Below are positions 8,801 through 19,656 of a stretch of 38,499 nucleotides of DNA, piece by piece. Location: positions 1 to 38,499 of the forward strand of contig CACDCN010000011.1 in NCBI GenBank assembly GCA_902551185.1, in the 5' to 3' direction. A model generated the notes under the pieces. It saw only the letters and a list, made by a program, of their open reading frames with translations. It ran no database searches and was not told the origin of the DNA. Numbering within the stretch: the first letter of the stretch is position 1; each line of letters opens with the position of its first letter. This stretch comes from an uncultured SAR86 cluster bacterium. Its GTDB lineage: Bacteria > Pseudomonadota > Gammaproteobacteria > Magnimaribacterales > D2472. The position numbers were made by a program, and so were the translations under genes.

Positions 8801-9866
8801 TACTTTAGAAATAATCAATGATGTCAAAAAAGGCAAAATGGTTATCATTGTTGATGATGAATCAAGAGAAAATGAAGGAGATTTAATTTGTGCTGCCGAT
8901 TTAGTTACTCCAGAAATCATTAATTTTATGGCCTCTAAAGGTAAAGGATTGATATGTCTTCCAATGAGCAATGATTTGTGTAAAAAATATGATTTACAAA
9001 TGATGACTAGCAATAATAGAGCAGCAAATAAAACCGCATTTACAGTCTCAATCGAAGCTGCTGATGGAATAACTACTGGCATATCAGCTGCAGATAGAGC
9101 GCACACAATTAAGACTGCTGTTAATGAAAAATCAATTCCATCTGATATTGTGCAACCGGGGCATGTGTTTCCACTTAAAGCTATGAAAGGTGGGGTTTTA
9201 AGCAGAGCTGGACATACTGAAGCAGCATGTGATTTAGCAAAATTAGCTGGACTTCAGCCAGCTGGAGTAATTTGTGAAATTATGAATGAAGATGGAACAA
9301 TGGCTAGAAGAGATGATTTAATAAAATTCGGAAAAGAGAATAATATTAAAGTGGGAACTATCGCAGACTTAATTGATTATAGACTTTCTATGGATTCAAC
9401 AATTGAGTCAGTGCTTGATAAAGATGTAGAAAATGAATTTGGTAAATTTAAATTGAATGTATGGAGAGATAAGATCCATGATGATTACCATTTCTCACTC
9501 TCAAAAGGAGATATTAATTCTATTGAATCTCCATTAGTAAGAGTTCAAACTCAAAGCATTCTTCAGGATACTTTGGGTATAAATGAATTGGGTAAAAATT
9601 GGTCTATAAGAGACTCGCTAAAAAAGATAGCTGATGAAGGAACTGGTTTGTTTGTATTAATTAATTATAAGGATGCTAAAAGTTATTGGTTGAATAAATT
9701 AGAAGAAAAAGAAATCGAACCAAAAAATAATAGAAGAGTGATTGGTGTAGGCTCTCAGATTTTAAGAGCTTTAGATCTTAAGAAAATAACTGTTCTCGGG
9801 ACACCAACCAAATATAATGCTGTTTCTGGATTTGATATTGAAATAACAGGTTTTAAAAATGAATAA
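8787..9866 (+). CDS. ribBX: DHBP synthase fused to a degenerate GTP cyclohydrolase II-like domain (RibBX)
   Basis: The N-terminal domain (about 1-205) is 3,4-dihydroxy-2-butanone-4-phosphate synthase, which makes the four-carbon unit of riboflavin from ribulose 5-phosphate. It has the acidic metal/substrate loop DDESRENEGDL (23-33), the PGHVFPL loop and RAGHTEA. The C-terminal 150 residues align in outline with GTP cyclohydrolase II (IGVGSQILRAL, NAVSGFDIEITGF) but lack the three zinc cysteines and the catalytic loop, so that half should not release the formamidopyrimidine product. This matches the described RibBX architecture. A separate functional RibA must be encoded elsewhere. Overlaps on both sides (14 bp with ribD, 8 bp with ribH) place it in one transcript. 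Confidence 0.9.
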   Translation: MEKSNTLEIINDVKKGKMVIIVDDESRENEGDLICAADLVTPEIINFMASKGKGLICLPMSNDLCKKYDLQMMTSNNRAANKTAFTVSIEAADGITTGISAADRAHTIKTAVNEKSIPSDIVQPGHVFPLKAMKGGVLSRAGHTEAACDLAKLAGLQPAGVICEIMNEDGTMARRDDLIKFGKENNIKVGTIADLIDYRLSMDSTIESVLDKDVENEFGKFKLNVWRDKIHDDYHFSLSKGDINSIESPLVRVQTQSILQDTLGINELGKNWSIRDSLKKIADEGTGLFVLINYKDAKSYWLNKLEEKEIEPKNNRRVIGVGSQILRALDLKKITVLGTPTKYNAVSGFDIEITGFKNE

Positions 9867-10263
9867 AATATTGATTGTGCATACTTCTTGGTATGAAGAT
9901 TATATTTCTACGATGGTTGACACATCTATCAAAAACTTAGAAAAAGATTTCGAATATGATATTGCAATAGCTCCCGGTTCAATTGAGCTAGCAGCCTTAG
10001 CTAAAAATAAAATACTTCAAAAAAAATACGTAGGTATCCTTTTTCATGGAATAGTAATTAGGGGTGAAACTAGTCATTATGATCTTGTAACTAATGAAAC
10101 ATTTAGATCAATTGGATCTTTAGCTGAAAATTTTTATGACTTAGCAATTATTAATAATGTGATATGTATAGAGAATGAAGATCAACTTAAAGAAAGGTTG
10201 ATTAAAGTCACTCTTAATAATACTAATGCTCTTATAGACCTTATAAATGAAAAATCTAGTTAA
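9859..10263 (+). CDS. ribH: 6,7-dimethyl-8-ribityllumazine synthase
   Basis: RibH condenses DHBP with the ribitylaminouracil to form lumazine, the penultimate riboflavin intermediate. Family signatures are APGSIELAALA (usually VPG.xELP) and GIVIRGETSHYDLV, which contains the catalytic His. At 134 residues it is about 20 shorter than E. coli RibH, mostly at the N-terminus, and the segment before the C-terminal helix is less conserved. A conserved Arg that binds substrate phosphate appears retained in QLKERLIK. It overlaps ribBX by 8 bp and nusB by 17 bp. Confidence 0.92.
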   Translation: MNKILIVHTSWYEDYISTMVDTSIKNLEKDFEYDIAIAPGSIELAALAKNKILQKKYVGILFHGIVIRGETSHYDLVTNETFRSIGSLAENFYDLAIINNVICIENEDQLKERLIKVTLNNTNALIDLINEKSS

Positions 10264-10675
10264 TTTTAAAGTTGCTTTAAAAACAAGAGAGTATCTAGTT
10301 CAAGCAATATATCAAATGTTTTTTAATAATCAGAATCCTATTGAAATTATTGAGCAATTTAAAAAAGAACATGAGCTAGAAAAAGTTGATTTCAAAAATT
10401 TTTCAGAATCTCTTATATCAATAAACAAGTATAAAGAGGAGTTCAAAAAAATTCTTATTTACTTAGAAATCCAAGATAAAGATATAAATCTACTAGATAA
10501 ATCAATTATATATTTTGCTATAAATGAACTTAAATTTGGCAATCTAGATCCGCTTGTTGTTATAGATGAATCATTAAGATTATCAAAAAAGTTTTCTAAT
10601 CCAGATTCATATAAATTCATAAATGCATGCTTGGATAAATATATAAAAAATCCTAAATCAAATATAGATTTTTAA
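10247..10675 (+). CDS. nusB: Transcription antitermination factor NusB
   Basis: NusB binds boxA RNA with S10 (NusE) during rRNA antitermination. Typical segments are TREYLVQAIYQMFF near the N-terminus, LDKSIIYFAINELKFG, and VVIDESLRLSKKFSNPDSYK then FINACLDKY. The length of 142 residues is normal. The start at 10247 overlaps ribH by 17 bp. It closes the riboflavin run and ends one base from the convergent purA stop, so there is no room for a free-standing terminator between them. Confidence 0.93.
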   Translation: MKNLVNFKVALKTREYLVQAIYQMFFNNQNPIEIIEQFKKEHELEKVDFKNFSESLISINKYKEEFKKILIYLEIQDKDINLLDKSIIYFAINELKFGNLDPLVVIDESLRLSKKFSNPDSYKFINACLDKYIKNPKSNIDF

Positions 10676-10676
10676 T

Positions 10677-11894
10677 TTATTTGTTTATTGTTTGATCCCT
10701 TGATGGTCCAGTTGAAATAATTGATGCGCTGCATTCTATATAATCTTCTATAAATTCAATATAATCTTTTGCTTCTTTAGGAAGATCAGAGTATTCTGTG
10801 ATTCCTTCAGTGGATGATAACCATCCCTTAAATTTCATATAAACTGGTTTATTTTTCTCATACTCGATACAGACTGATATTTCTTGCATTTCATCTAATA
10901 CATCAAGCTTTGTAATACATAAATCTGTTACAGAATTAGTAAAAATAGCTTTTTTAAGAGCAACTAGATCTAACCAGCCACATCTTCTTGGCCTTCCAGT
11001 TGTTGCCCCAAATTCATTACCCTTTTTAGCTATCATTTCACCATTTTCATCAAATAACTCTGTTAGAAATGGCCCTTCACCAACCCGTGTTGCATAAGCC
11101 TTAGATATACCAATAATTTTATCTATAAATTTTGGTCCTATCCCAAGCCCTGTAGATACCCCACCTGCAGTTGTACTTGAAGATGTTACATAAGGGTAAG
11201 TTCCATGGTCGATATCTAATAGTGTCCCTTGAGCACCTTCAAATAAAATTGATTTTTTATTTTTTACCCATTTATACATCAAGTCTTGAGAATCAACACA
11301 AAACTGATCATATAAGTCCTTATATTTTATAACTGATTCAAAGATTTCATTTACATCATGGGGTTCATGGTTGTGTAATTCTTTTAATAGCCTATTGTGA
11401 TAACCAACTAATAATTCAATTTTCTCTTTTAATAGAGATTTATTACCGATATCTCCAAATCTAACTGCCCTTCTGCCGATCTTATCTTCGTAGGCGGGTC
11501 CAATTCCTCTACCAGTGGTTCCAATTGATTCTTTTTTATCTCTAACTTTATCAATTGATATGTGACTAGGGAGTATTAAGGAACATGCTGAACTGATATA
11601 AAATCTATCTTGAAAATTTATGCCCTTATCTTTAAGTTTTGTGATTTCTTCATCCAATGCATCCAAAGCGAGCACTACTCCATTCCCAATTAAGCATTTG
11701 GCATTATCATGCAAAATGCCTGAAGGAATTAAATGAAGTACTGTTTGCTCATCATTAACTTTGATTGTATGGCCAGCATTATGACCTCCCTGAAAACGAC
11801 AAACCACATCAACACTTTGGCTTAAGTTATCTACTATTTTGCCTTTACCTTCATCTCCCCACTGAAGACCTAGGATTAAAGTATTTTCAGACAA
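10677..11894 (-). CDS. purA: Adenylosuccinate synthetase
   Basis: PurA joins IMP and aspartate using GTP, the committed step to AMP. Clear motifs are LGLQWGDEGKGKIVD at the N-terminus, QGGHNAGHT, SIGTTGRGIGPAYEDK, FEGAQGTLLDIDHGTYPY and GATTGRPRRCGWLDLVA. At 405 residues it is about 25 shorter than the E. coli protein. The start is TTG at 11894, preceded by AGGA at suitable spacing, and the gene follows hflC by 8 bp. The hflK-hflC-purA order is typical of gammaproteobacteria; the hisZ gene often found in between is absent. Confidence 0.96.
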   Translation of the reverse strand: MSENTLILGLQWGDEGKGKIVDNLSQSVDVVCRFQGGHNAGHTIKVNDEQTVLHLIPSGILHDNAKCLIGNGVVLALDALDEEITKLKDKGINFQDRFYISSACSLILPSHISIDKVRDKKESIGTTGRGIGPAYEDKIGRRAVRFGDIGNKSLLKEKIELLVGYHNRLLKELHNHEPHDVNEIFESVIKYKDLYDQFCVDSQDLMYKWVKNKKSILFEGAQGTLLDIDHGTYPYVTSSSTTAGGVSTGLGIGPKFIDKIIGISKAYATRVGEGPFLTELFDENGEMIAKKGNEFGATTGRPRRCGWLDLVALKKAIFTNSVTDLCITKLDVLDEMQEISVCIEYEKNKPVYMKFKGWLSSTEGITEYSDLPKEAKDYIEFIEDYIECSASIISTGPSRDQTINK

Positions 11895-11902
11895 TTGCAG
11901 TC

Positions 11903-12775
11903 CTATTCTTTATTTAATTTGTCGTTAAGATATTTAAAAAATTCAGAGTCTGAGTCGATTAACATCACATCAGATTTACTCTCAAATGTTTCAACATAAG
12001 CTTTCATACTTCTAGTAAACTCATAAAATTCTGGATCTTGTGAATAAGAGTCAGCATATATTGAAGCTGCCATAGCATCGCCAGAACCTCTTATTTGTTG
12101 AGATTCTTTATATGCATCAGCCAAAATTACTGTTTTATCTTTGTCTGCAACAGCTCTTATTTCTCTAGCAATTTCCTTACCTTCAGACCTAAGCTCTTCT
12201 GCTAATCTATTACGCTCTGTTCTCATTCTTTCATACACTGAACTACTTAAGTTGGGAGGTAGATCAATCCTTTTTACCCTAAAATCAATAATTTCAACTC
12301 CAAGATCTGCAACTGAATCATTAAGTGAATTAAGCATTATATTCATCAATTCATCTCTTTCACCTGAAACAACTTCTTTTACTGTTCTTTTACCAAATTC
12401 ATTTTTTAGAACAAATTCAGATCTTTGTCCTAGAAGATTATTTAAATTATTAAAGCTACCACTATTCGCTTTATAAAAAGTTAATACATCTGAAATCTTA
12501 TATTTTATAAATGTATCGACTAATAAATATTTACTTTCAACTGTTAAAATTCTATCTGGTTGTTCATCTAATGATTGAATCCTAGCATCATATTTTTTTA
12601 CTTCCTGGATGATTGGTGCTTTTATATGAAATCCAACTGGAACATCTGTTCTCACTTGCTCACCAAATTGGAAAACAATTGCCTTTTGTTTTTCATCAAC
12701 AATATAAATGCTATTAAATAAAAGGCCTATTATCAAAGCTGAAAAAACTAAGAGTAATGTATTCTTATTCATCAT
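11903..12775 (-). CDS. hflC: HflC, regulator of FtsH protease
   Basis: HflC is a membrane-anchored SPFH/prohibitin-family protein that forms large cages with HflK around FtsH and modulates its proteolysis. One N-terminal transmembrane segment (about 5-24, LLLVFSALIIGLLFNSIYIV) precedes the SPFH domain (IVDEKQKAIVFQFGE onward) and a long charged coiled-coil region (YERMRTERNRLAEELRSEGK). The length of 290 residues is slightly below E. coli HflC. It overlaps hflK by 11 bp, consistent with balanced production of the two partners. Confidence 0.95.
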   Translation of the reverse strand: MMNKNTLLLVFSALIIGLLFNSIYIVDEKQKAIVFQFGEQVRTDVPVGFHIKAPIIQEVKKYDARIQSLDEQPDRILTVESKYLLVDTFIKYKISDVLTFYKANSGSFNNLNNLLGQRSEFVLKNEFGKRTVKEVVSGERDELMNIMLNSLNDSVADLGVEIIDFRVKRIDLPPNLSSSVYERMRTERNRLAEELRSEGKEIAREIRAVADKDKTVILADAYKESQQIRGSGDAMAASIYADSYSQDPEFYEFTRSMKAYVETFESKSDVMLIDSDSEFFKYLNDKLNKE

Positions 12776-13808
12776 CGTCTCCTTTTTTCTTATTTTCTTC
12801 CATTATTTTATCAAGAGGTAGATAAAGCAGGTTGTTACCTCCTTCAACATCTACCATAACTTTAGTTGAATTGGATAGAACAGATTGAAGAGCATCTAAA
12901 TAAAGTCTATCTCTTGTAACAATCGGAGCTTTCTTATACTCCTCAAGTAATTTATTAAATCTATCAACTTCACCTTCAGCGTTTGCAACTACTTCAAGTT
13001 TATAACCTTCAGCCTCTCTTATTCTTGCTTGAGCTTGGCCTCTTGCTTCAGGAACTATTGATAAAGCATATCTTTCGGCTTCATTTTGTAATCTTTCTTT
13101 GTCTTCACGCGCAGCAACAACATCATCAAATGCGTCTTTAACTGCTGATGGAGGGTCTGTCTTTTCTATGTTAACTTGCTGAACTAATAATCCTGTTGAG
13201 TATATATTAAGGTAAGCTTGCATCCTTTCCTGAACCTCTTGTGCAATATTTTCCCTTCCTACTGTTAAGGTTTGATCGAGCGTGAAATCACCAACAACAT
13301 GTCTCAATGCACTATCTAGTGCCTGTTTTAAACTATTTTCAGGGTCTTTAACATTTAAAACAAAATCTTTTAAATTTGCAATTCTATATTGAGCTGAAAC
13401 AGTTACATCAACTATATTTTCGTCTTTAGTCAACATGCTGACTGATTGTGACTCTCTTCTAGTAATGGTAACGTTCTCTTCAAATTTTTGATCAATTACA
13501 GGAATCTTAAAGTTAAGACCGGGTTGTTGTTCTTCATTAAATTTTCCTAAACGAAGTATCACAGCCCTTTCCTGCTCTTCAACAATATATATAGATTGGA
13601 ATCCGGCTAAAACTAAAAGGCCAAATAATGCATACAGCATTATCCTTCTAGTAGGCATTGTAAATCCAGAATTATTACCCCCAGAACCATTATTTGATGA
13701 AGATTTCTTACCTCCTAAGATAGCAGAAAACTTTTTCATTAATTCATCAAAATCTGGAGCATCGCCTTGATTGCCCCAAGGGTCTTTATCTTTATTTTCC
13801 CAATTCAC
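12765..13808 (-). CDS. hflK: HflK, regulator of FtsH protease
   Basis: This is the SPFH-family partner of HflC. The N-terminal 50 residues are polar with a Gly/Asn/Ser-rich stretch (SSSNNGSGGNNSG). A transmembrane helix follows (about 55-74), then the SPFH domain (IVEEQERAVILRLG) and an Ala/Glu/Arg-rich coiled coil (AREDKERLQNEAERYALSIV). At 347 residues it is shorter than E. coli HflK (419), the loss being in the flexible ends. The start is GTG at 13808 with a good AGAGGTG ribosome binding site. It lies 58 bp after miaA; hfq and hflX, which stand between miaA and hflK in E. coli, are absent here. Confidence 0.95.
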   Translation of the reverse strand: MNWENKDKDPWGNQGDAPDFDELMKKFSAILGGKKSSSNNGSGGNNSGFTMPTRRIMLYALFGLLVLAGFQSIYIVEEQERAVILRLGKFNEEQQPGLNFKIPVIDQKFEENVTITRRESQSVSMLTKDENIVDVTVSAQYRIANLKDFVLNVKDPENSLKQALDSALRHVVGDFTLDQTLTVGRENIAQEVQERMQAYLNIYSTGLLVQQVNIEKTDPPSAVKDAFDDVVAAREDKERLQNEAERYALSIVPEARGQAQARIREAEGYKLEVVANAEGEVDRFNKLLEEYKKAPIVTRDRLYLDALQSVLSNSTKVMVDVEGGNNLLYLPLDKIMEENKKKGDDDE

Positions 13809-13866
13809 TTATGTTCACCTCTTTTTAATATCTATTATAGACTTATGTTGGGGCTTATTATTATAT

Positions 13867-16395
<2,529 letters not shown>

Positions 16396-16441
16396 TAATA
16401 ATTTAAAGTGTTATTAATGTAATAATACATCTTAATATCGT
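16396..16441. promoter_or_regulatory. Divergent waaA / acyltransferase promoter region
   Basis: These 46 A/T-rich bases separate the starts of the two divergent envelope genes and must contain or overlap both promoters. No clear -35/-10 pair or operator was identified by eye. Confidence 0.3.
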
Positions 16442-17314
16442 ATGAATAGAGCAATATTAATAATTCTATTAACTTTTTGGAAGATCGTAATGATTTTTCC
16501 AAGAAAAGCTCATCTTTTGTTTGCCAATTTACTAGGATTTTTATTTTTAATAAGCGGCAATAAAAGGAATAAATATAGCAAAATTAATATAGAAATGTGT
16601 TTTCCTGAACTATCTCAGCAAGAACAAAACGCTATCTATAGAAAAAATATAATATCATCAGGCAAAGTCCTTTTCGATACTGGATCAGCATGGTTTTGGT
16701 CTAATACAAGAGTCAATAAAAGTATTCCATACAAAATAAATGGATTGGATGAATTAATTAATGAACAAAGGCTAAGGAATGGGGTATTGTTATTTTTCAA
16801 GCACTCTCTCCATTTAGAGCTTGATGCAAGAATATTGGGACTAAATGCAGAAATATATGGGGTAGAAAGAGAACATAACTCTAAATATTTTCAAGCTATA
16901 CAAAAGAATGGCAGACTGAAAAGCATGCAGGGAGTAGTTGATAGAAAAAATATATTGGGATTTATTAGATTATTAAAAAATGGGAAAACACTTTTATATG
17001 CTCCTGATCAAGATTATGGGATGAAAAATTCTAATGAAGTAAAATTTTTTAATCTTCCAGCTGCAACCATTAGCGCGCCATTAAAAATTGTTCAAAATAC
17101 TAATTGCAAAACATTTTTCTTAAATAGTTATATAAAAAATGGGGTTTTAATTTTAGATATAGAAAAATTAAAGCTAGATCATTCCAACGAATTTAACTTT
17201 TCAGAGGATTTGAATAAATACATTGAAAATAAAATAAGATTATCTCCTCATGAATATCTTTGGCAGCATAGAAGATTTAAATCAACATTAGGTAAAGAAA
17301 ATATTTACAAATGA
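16442..17314 (+). CDS. LpxL/LpxM-like lipid A acyltransferase
   Basis: This is a member of the HtrB/LpxL lysophospholipid acyltransferase family, which adds secondary acyl chains to Kdo-lipid A from acyl-ACP at the inner membrane. An N-terminal hydrophobic helix (about 3-20) precedes the catalytic HX4E motif (His121, Glu126 in KHSLHLELD). Further conserved segments are IYGVEREHN, LLYAPDQDYG and the C-terminal EYLWQHRRFK. The length of 290 residues is slightly below E. coli LpxL (306). The family is secure; the position acylated is not. It overlaps the next methyltransferase by 4 bp (ATGA), so the two are probably co-translated. Confidence 0.88.
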   Translation: MNRAILIILLTFWKIVMIFPRKAHLLFANLLGFLFLISGNKRNKYSKINIEMCFPELSQQEQNAIYRKNIISSGKVLFDTGSAWFWSNTRVNKSIPYKINGLDELINEQRLRNGVLLFFKHSLHLELDARILGLNAEIYGVEREHNSKYFQAIQKNGRLKSMQGVVDRKNILGFIRLLKNGKTLLYAPDQDYGMKNSNEVKFFNLPAATISAPLKIVQNTNCKTFFLNSYIKNGVLILDIEKLKLDHSNEFNFSEDLNKYIENKIRLSPHEYLWQHRRFKSTLGKENIYK

Positions 17315-17913
17315 ATCTGAAAGAAATTGATAATGTTAAAGGCTTTATGCCATTCAATGAGGGTATGGCTCTTTTAAAATGGGCAAAAAAATTTTCAAAC
17401 GTAGGTCCAATATTAGAAATTGGAACTTATTGTGGTAAATCTTCATTGTATCTATGCGCTGGTGCAAAAAATAATAATGAGAATGTATTCACAATTGACC
17501 ACCACTCTGGTTCAGAAGAACATCAATTAAACGAAGAATATTTTGATGAAGAGATATATGATCAAGCTATAAATGCGATAAATACACTCCCAATTTTTAT
17601 AAAAAATGTAAATAAATTTAAGGCAACTAATATAATTCCTATAGTCTCTGATTCGAAAAAAGTCTCTTTAAATTGGTCTACAAATCTTGGAATGGTATTT
17701 ATTGATGGCGGTCATTCTTATGAATCAGCTAATACAGATTATATTTCTTGGGAACCTTATATTGCTAAAAAAGGTGCTCTTGTAATTCATGATATATTTG
17801 AAAACCCTAAAGATGGTGGTCAAGCGCCATATGAAATATATAAAAAAGCTTTAAATAATGGTTATAAGCTTTATGAAAGAGTTGCAACTATAGCTTGTCT
17901 AATAAAGATTTGA
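17311..17913 (+). CDS. Class I SAM-dependent methyltransferase (Methyltransf_24 type)
   Basis: This 200-residue protein has a Rossmann-type SAM site (PILEIGTYCGKSSLYLCAGA), an acidic ribose-binding position (VFTIDHHSG), and the FIDGGHSYESANTDYISWEP and VIHDIF segments typical of the cephalosporin-hydroxylase/Methyltransf_24 group. Such proteins are often found in polysaccharide and glycolipid clusters. The substrate is unknown. It is coupled to the acyltransferase gene (4-bp overlap) and meets the toroid-protein gene tail to tail with a 15-bp overlap. The neighbours suggest a role in envelope glycolipid modification; that is inference. Confidence 0.82.
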   Translation: MNLKEIDNVKGFMPFNEGMALLKWAKKFSNVGPILEIGTYCGKSSLYLCAGAKNNNENVFTIDHHSGSEEHQLNEEYFDEEIYDQAINAINTLPIFIKNVNKFKATNIIPIVSDSKKVSLNWSTNLGMVFIDGGHSYESANTDYISWEPYIAKKGALVIHDIFENPKDGGQAPYEIYKKALNNGYKLYERVATIACLIKI

Positions 17914-18948
17914 TTGATTTCTCTTGAATAAATCTGATGCCTTAGAAAAGTCTAGAATCGTATCTGCAGCCAAGATTGCAGCAGCAGAGGTCCAACTTGG
18001 TCTTTCTTTTGGCCAAAAAATATTTTCTTCATATTGCCAACCCATATAGGGAATATAATTTTTATCACAAATATTTAAAACATCTAGAAGTAACTTTTTA
18101 GCATCTTCACCTCTATCAGAAATCATTAATGCAATAATAAATTCGCATGTTTCAGCCACAGTTATCCATGGCTCTTCGATAACACATTTAACACCTATAT
18201 CTTTTACATAAAAATCATTAAAAACTTTATCTATATAGTAATCTCTTTCTTTATCATTTAGACATCCAGATAGTATCGGATAATACCAGTCCATAGAAAA
18301 TCTTTTTCTATCTTGAAGCAAATCAAATTTTCCTATTGGGTCTCTGATGGCGTTAGATAAGCTTTGATATGATTTAGCCCAATTAGAGATATTTTCTTTA
18401 TCATTTAATAATTTACTAATAGCGATACCGCATTCGATACTCTTTAAAATAGACGAAGATCCAGTAAGCAAATAATCTTCTTCTATTTTTCCATTTTCAT
18501 CAATAGACCAAGGTATTGTTCCATTCGGTATTTGTAAACTTAGTGAGAATTTTAATGCTAATTTTATATGCGGCCATAGATGTTCAAGAAATTCTTTATC
18601 TTCAAAAATCTTATAAAAATGCAAAGCAGCAACAGATATATATGGTCCAAAATGAGTAGATTTATTTTTTTCCAAGGGGTAACTATCATTATATTTTGAA
18701 AACCAACTCCCATCAGTGTTTTGATTTTTAATTAGCCATTCAAAAGCCAATTTAGAAGACTCTTTTTCATTAGCAAAATTAAGCCCCATTATTGATTCAA
18801 TATGATCCCATGGATCATGAGAACCATCTTTATTTGATGGTATTGCTCCTGATTCTAGTTGGATAGATCGAATATAATTACCTAGACTTTCAAATAAATT
18901 TCTATTAAATGCCCTGTTTTTATCAAGCTTCTTATTTGGTTTGTACAT
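17899..18948 (-). CDS. Alpha/alpha-toroid protein of unknown function (prenyltransferase/squalene-cyclase-like fold)
   Basis: This 349-residue protein is probably an alpha/alpha barrel. It contains repeated glycine-turn motifs of the Q-X3-G-X-W/I type: QLESGAI (30-36), QNTDGSW (76-82, a perfect QW motif) and QIPNGTI, plus HDPWDHIESIMGL and RPSWTSAAAILA. These resemble prenyltransferase/squalene-oxidase repeats and glycoside-hydrolase toroids. I do not see the DXDD or DCTAE motifs of squalene/hopene cyclases, so cyclase activity is not supported. No signal peptide or membrane segment is obvious, so it is probably cytosolic. It follows the glycosyltransferase and methyltransferase in the same direction, 3 bp after the latter. 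The function is unknown. Confidence 0.75.
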   Translation of the reverse strand: MYKPNKKLDKNRAFNRNLFESLGNYIRSIQLESGAIPSNKDGSHDPWDHIESIMGLNFANEKESSKLAFEWLIKNQNTDGSWFSKYNDSYPLEKNKSTHFGPYISVAALHFYKIFEDKEFLEHLWPHIKLALKFSLSLQIPNGTIPWSIDENGKIEEDYLLTGSSSILKSIECGIAISKLLNDKENISNWAKSYQSLSNAIRDPIGKFDLLQDRKRFSMDWYYPILSGCLNDKERDYYIDKVFNDFYVKDIGVKCVIEEPWITVAETCEFIIALMISDRGEDAKKLLLDVLNICDKNYIPYMGWQYEENIFWPKERPSWTSAAAILAADTILDFSKASDLFKRNQSNLY

Positions 18949-18951
18949 TTT

Positions 18952-19656
18952 TTACAATTTTTCAAAATACATTGCAAAACTTTTACCCATAATTGGGTTA
19001 AGTGATTTATCTATAATATCTAAAAATAATGGTTTTTTTAGTATGTGGTATTCAAGGAGTTTCTTATATATTTTTACTAAAAAATTAGTTTCTTGTGATT
19101 TCCAAAATAAACATCTTAACCACCAATAAGGACTATGAATTGAATGAAATTTTTCAGAAGATAAGAATTTAAAACCTGAATTTTTTATTTCAGAAACTAG
19201 CTCTTTTTGGTTAAATATTCTTAAATGTCCGCCGGGTTGATTTTGATAATCTTTTGATAATCTCCAACATATTTTTTCAGGCCAAGAAGCTGGAACACTT
19301 GCATAAAATTTACCTCCAGGTTTTAACACTCTATGAATTTCTCTAACAGCATCATTGTATTCATGCAGATGTTCTAAAACCTCAGAGCAAACAATCAAGT
19401 CAAAACTATTATTTGGGAAAGGCAATGAATAGGCAGAACCCTTTAAAAAGTCTACTCCTGCATTTGAAATTGATTCAAAGTATTCATATCCCTCTTCTGC
19501 TTTATTTAAAGAATCTTTATCCATATCTAAACCAATGCATCTCATATCAGGATAATCTTGCATGACTCCAAAAATATGTCGCCCTTCACCACAACCAACA
19601 TCTAGCATTAAGCCATTCTGATATAAATCAAATTTATTAAAATTAAATGTCAGCAT
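18952..19656 (-). CDS. Class I SAM-dependent methyltransferase (Methyltransf_11 type)
   Basis: This 234-residue protein carries SAM-binding motif I LMLDVGCGEGRH (17-27), an acidic residue in CIGLDMDKD, the motif LIVCSEVLEHLHE and the post-motif RVLKPGGKFYASVP, all typical of the Methyltransf_11 group. The C-terminal half is rich in aromatic and basic residues (YWWLRCLFWK), which might contact membrane or a lipid-linked substrate. The substrate is unknown. The gene overlaps the upstream glycosyltransferase by 14 bp and the toroid gene follows 3 bp later, so the three are almost certainly one transcript. Confidence 0.85.
   Translation of the reverse strand: MLTFNFNKFDLYQNGLMLDVGCGEGRHIFGVMQDYPDMRCIGLDMDKDSLNKAEEGYEYFESISNAGVDFLKGSAYSLPFPNNSFDLIVCSEVLEHLHEYNDAVREIHRVLKPGGKFYASVPASWPEKICWRLSKDYQNQPGGHLRIFNQKELVSEIKNSGFKFLSSEKFHSIHSPYWWLRCLFWKSQETNFLVKIYKKLLEYHILKKPLFLDIIDKSLNPIMGKSFAMYFEKL

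Noticed and set aside
12141-12476. Plus-strand open frame of 111 codons inside hflC
   Set aside because: It is a shadow of the hflC coiled-coil region; the Ser/Leu-rich product reflects the antisense of the charged codons.
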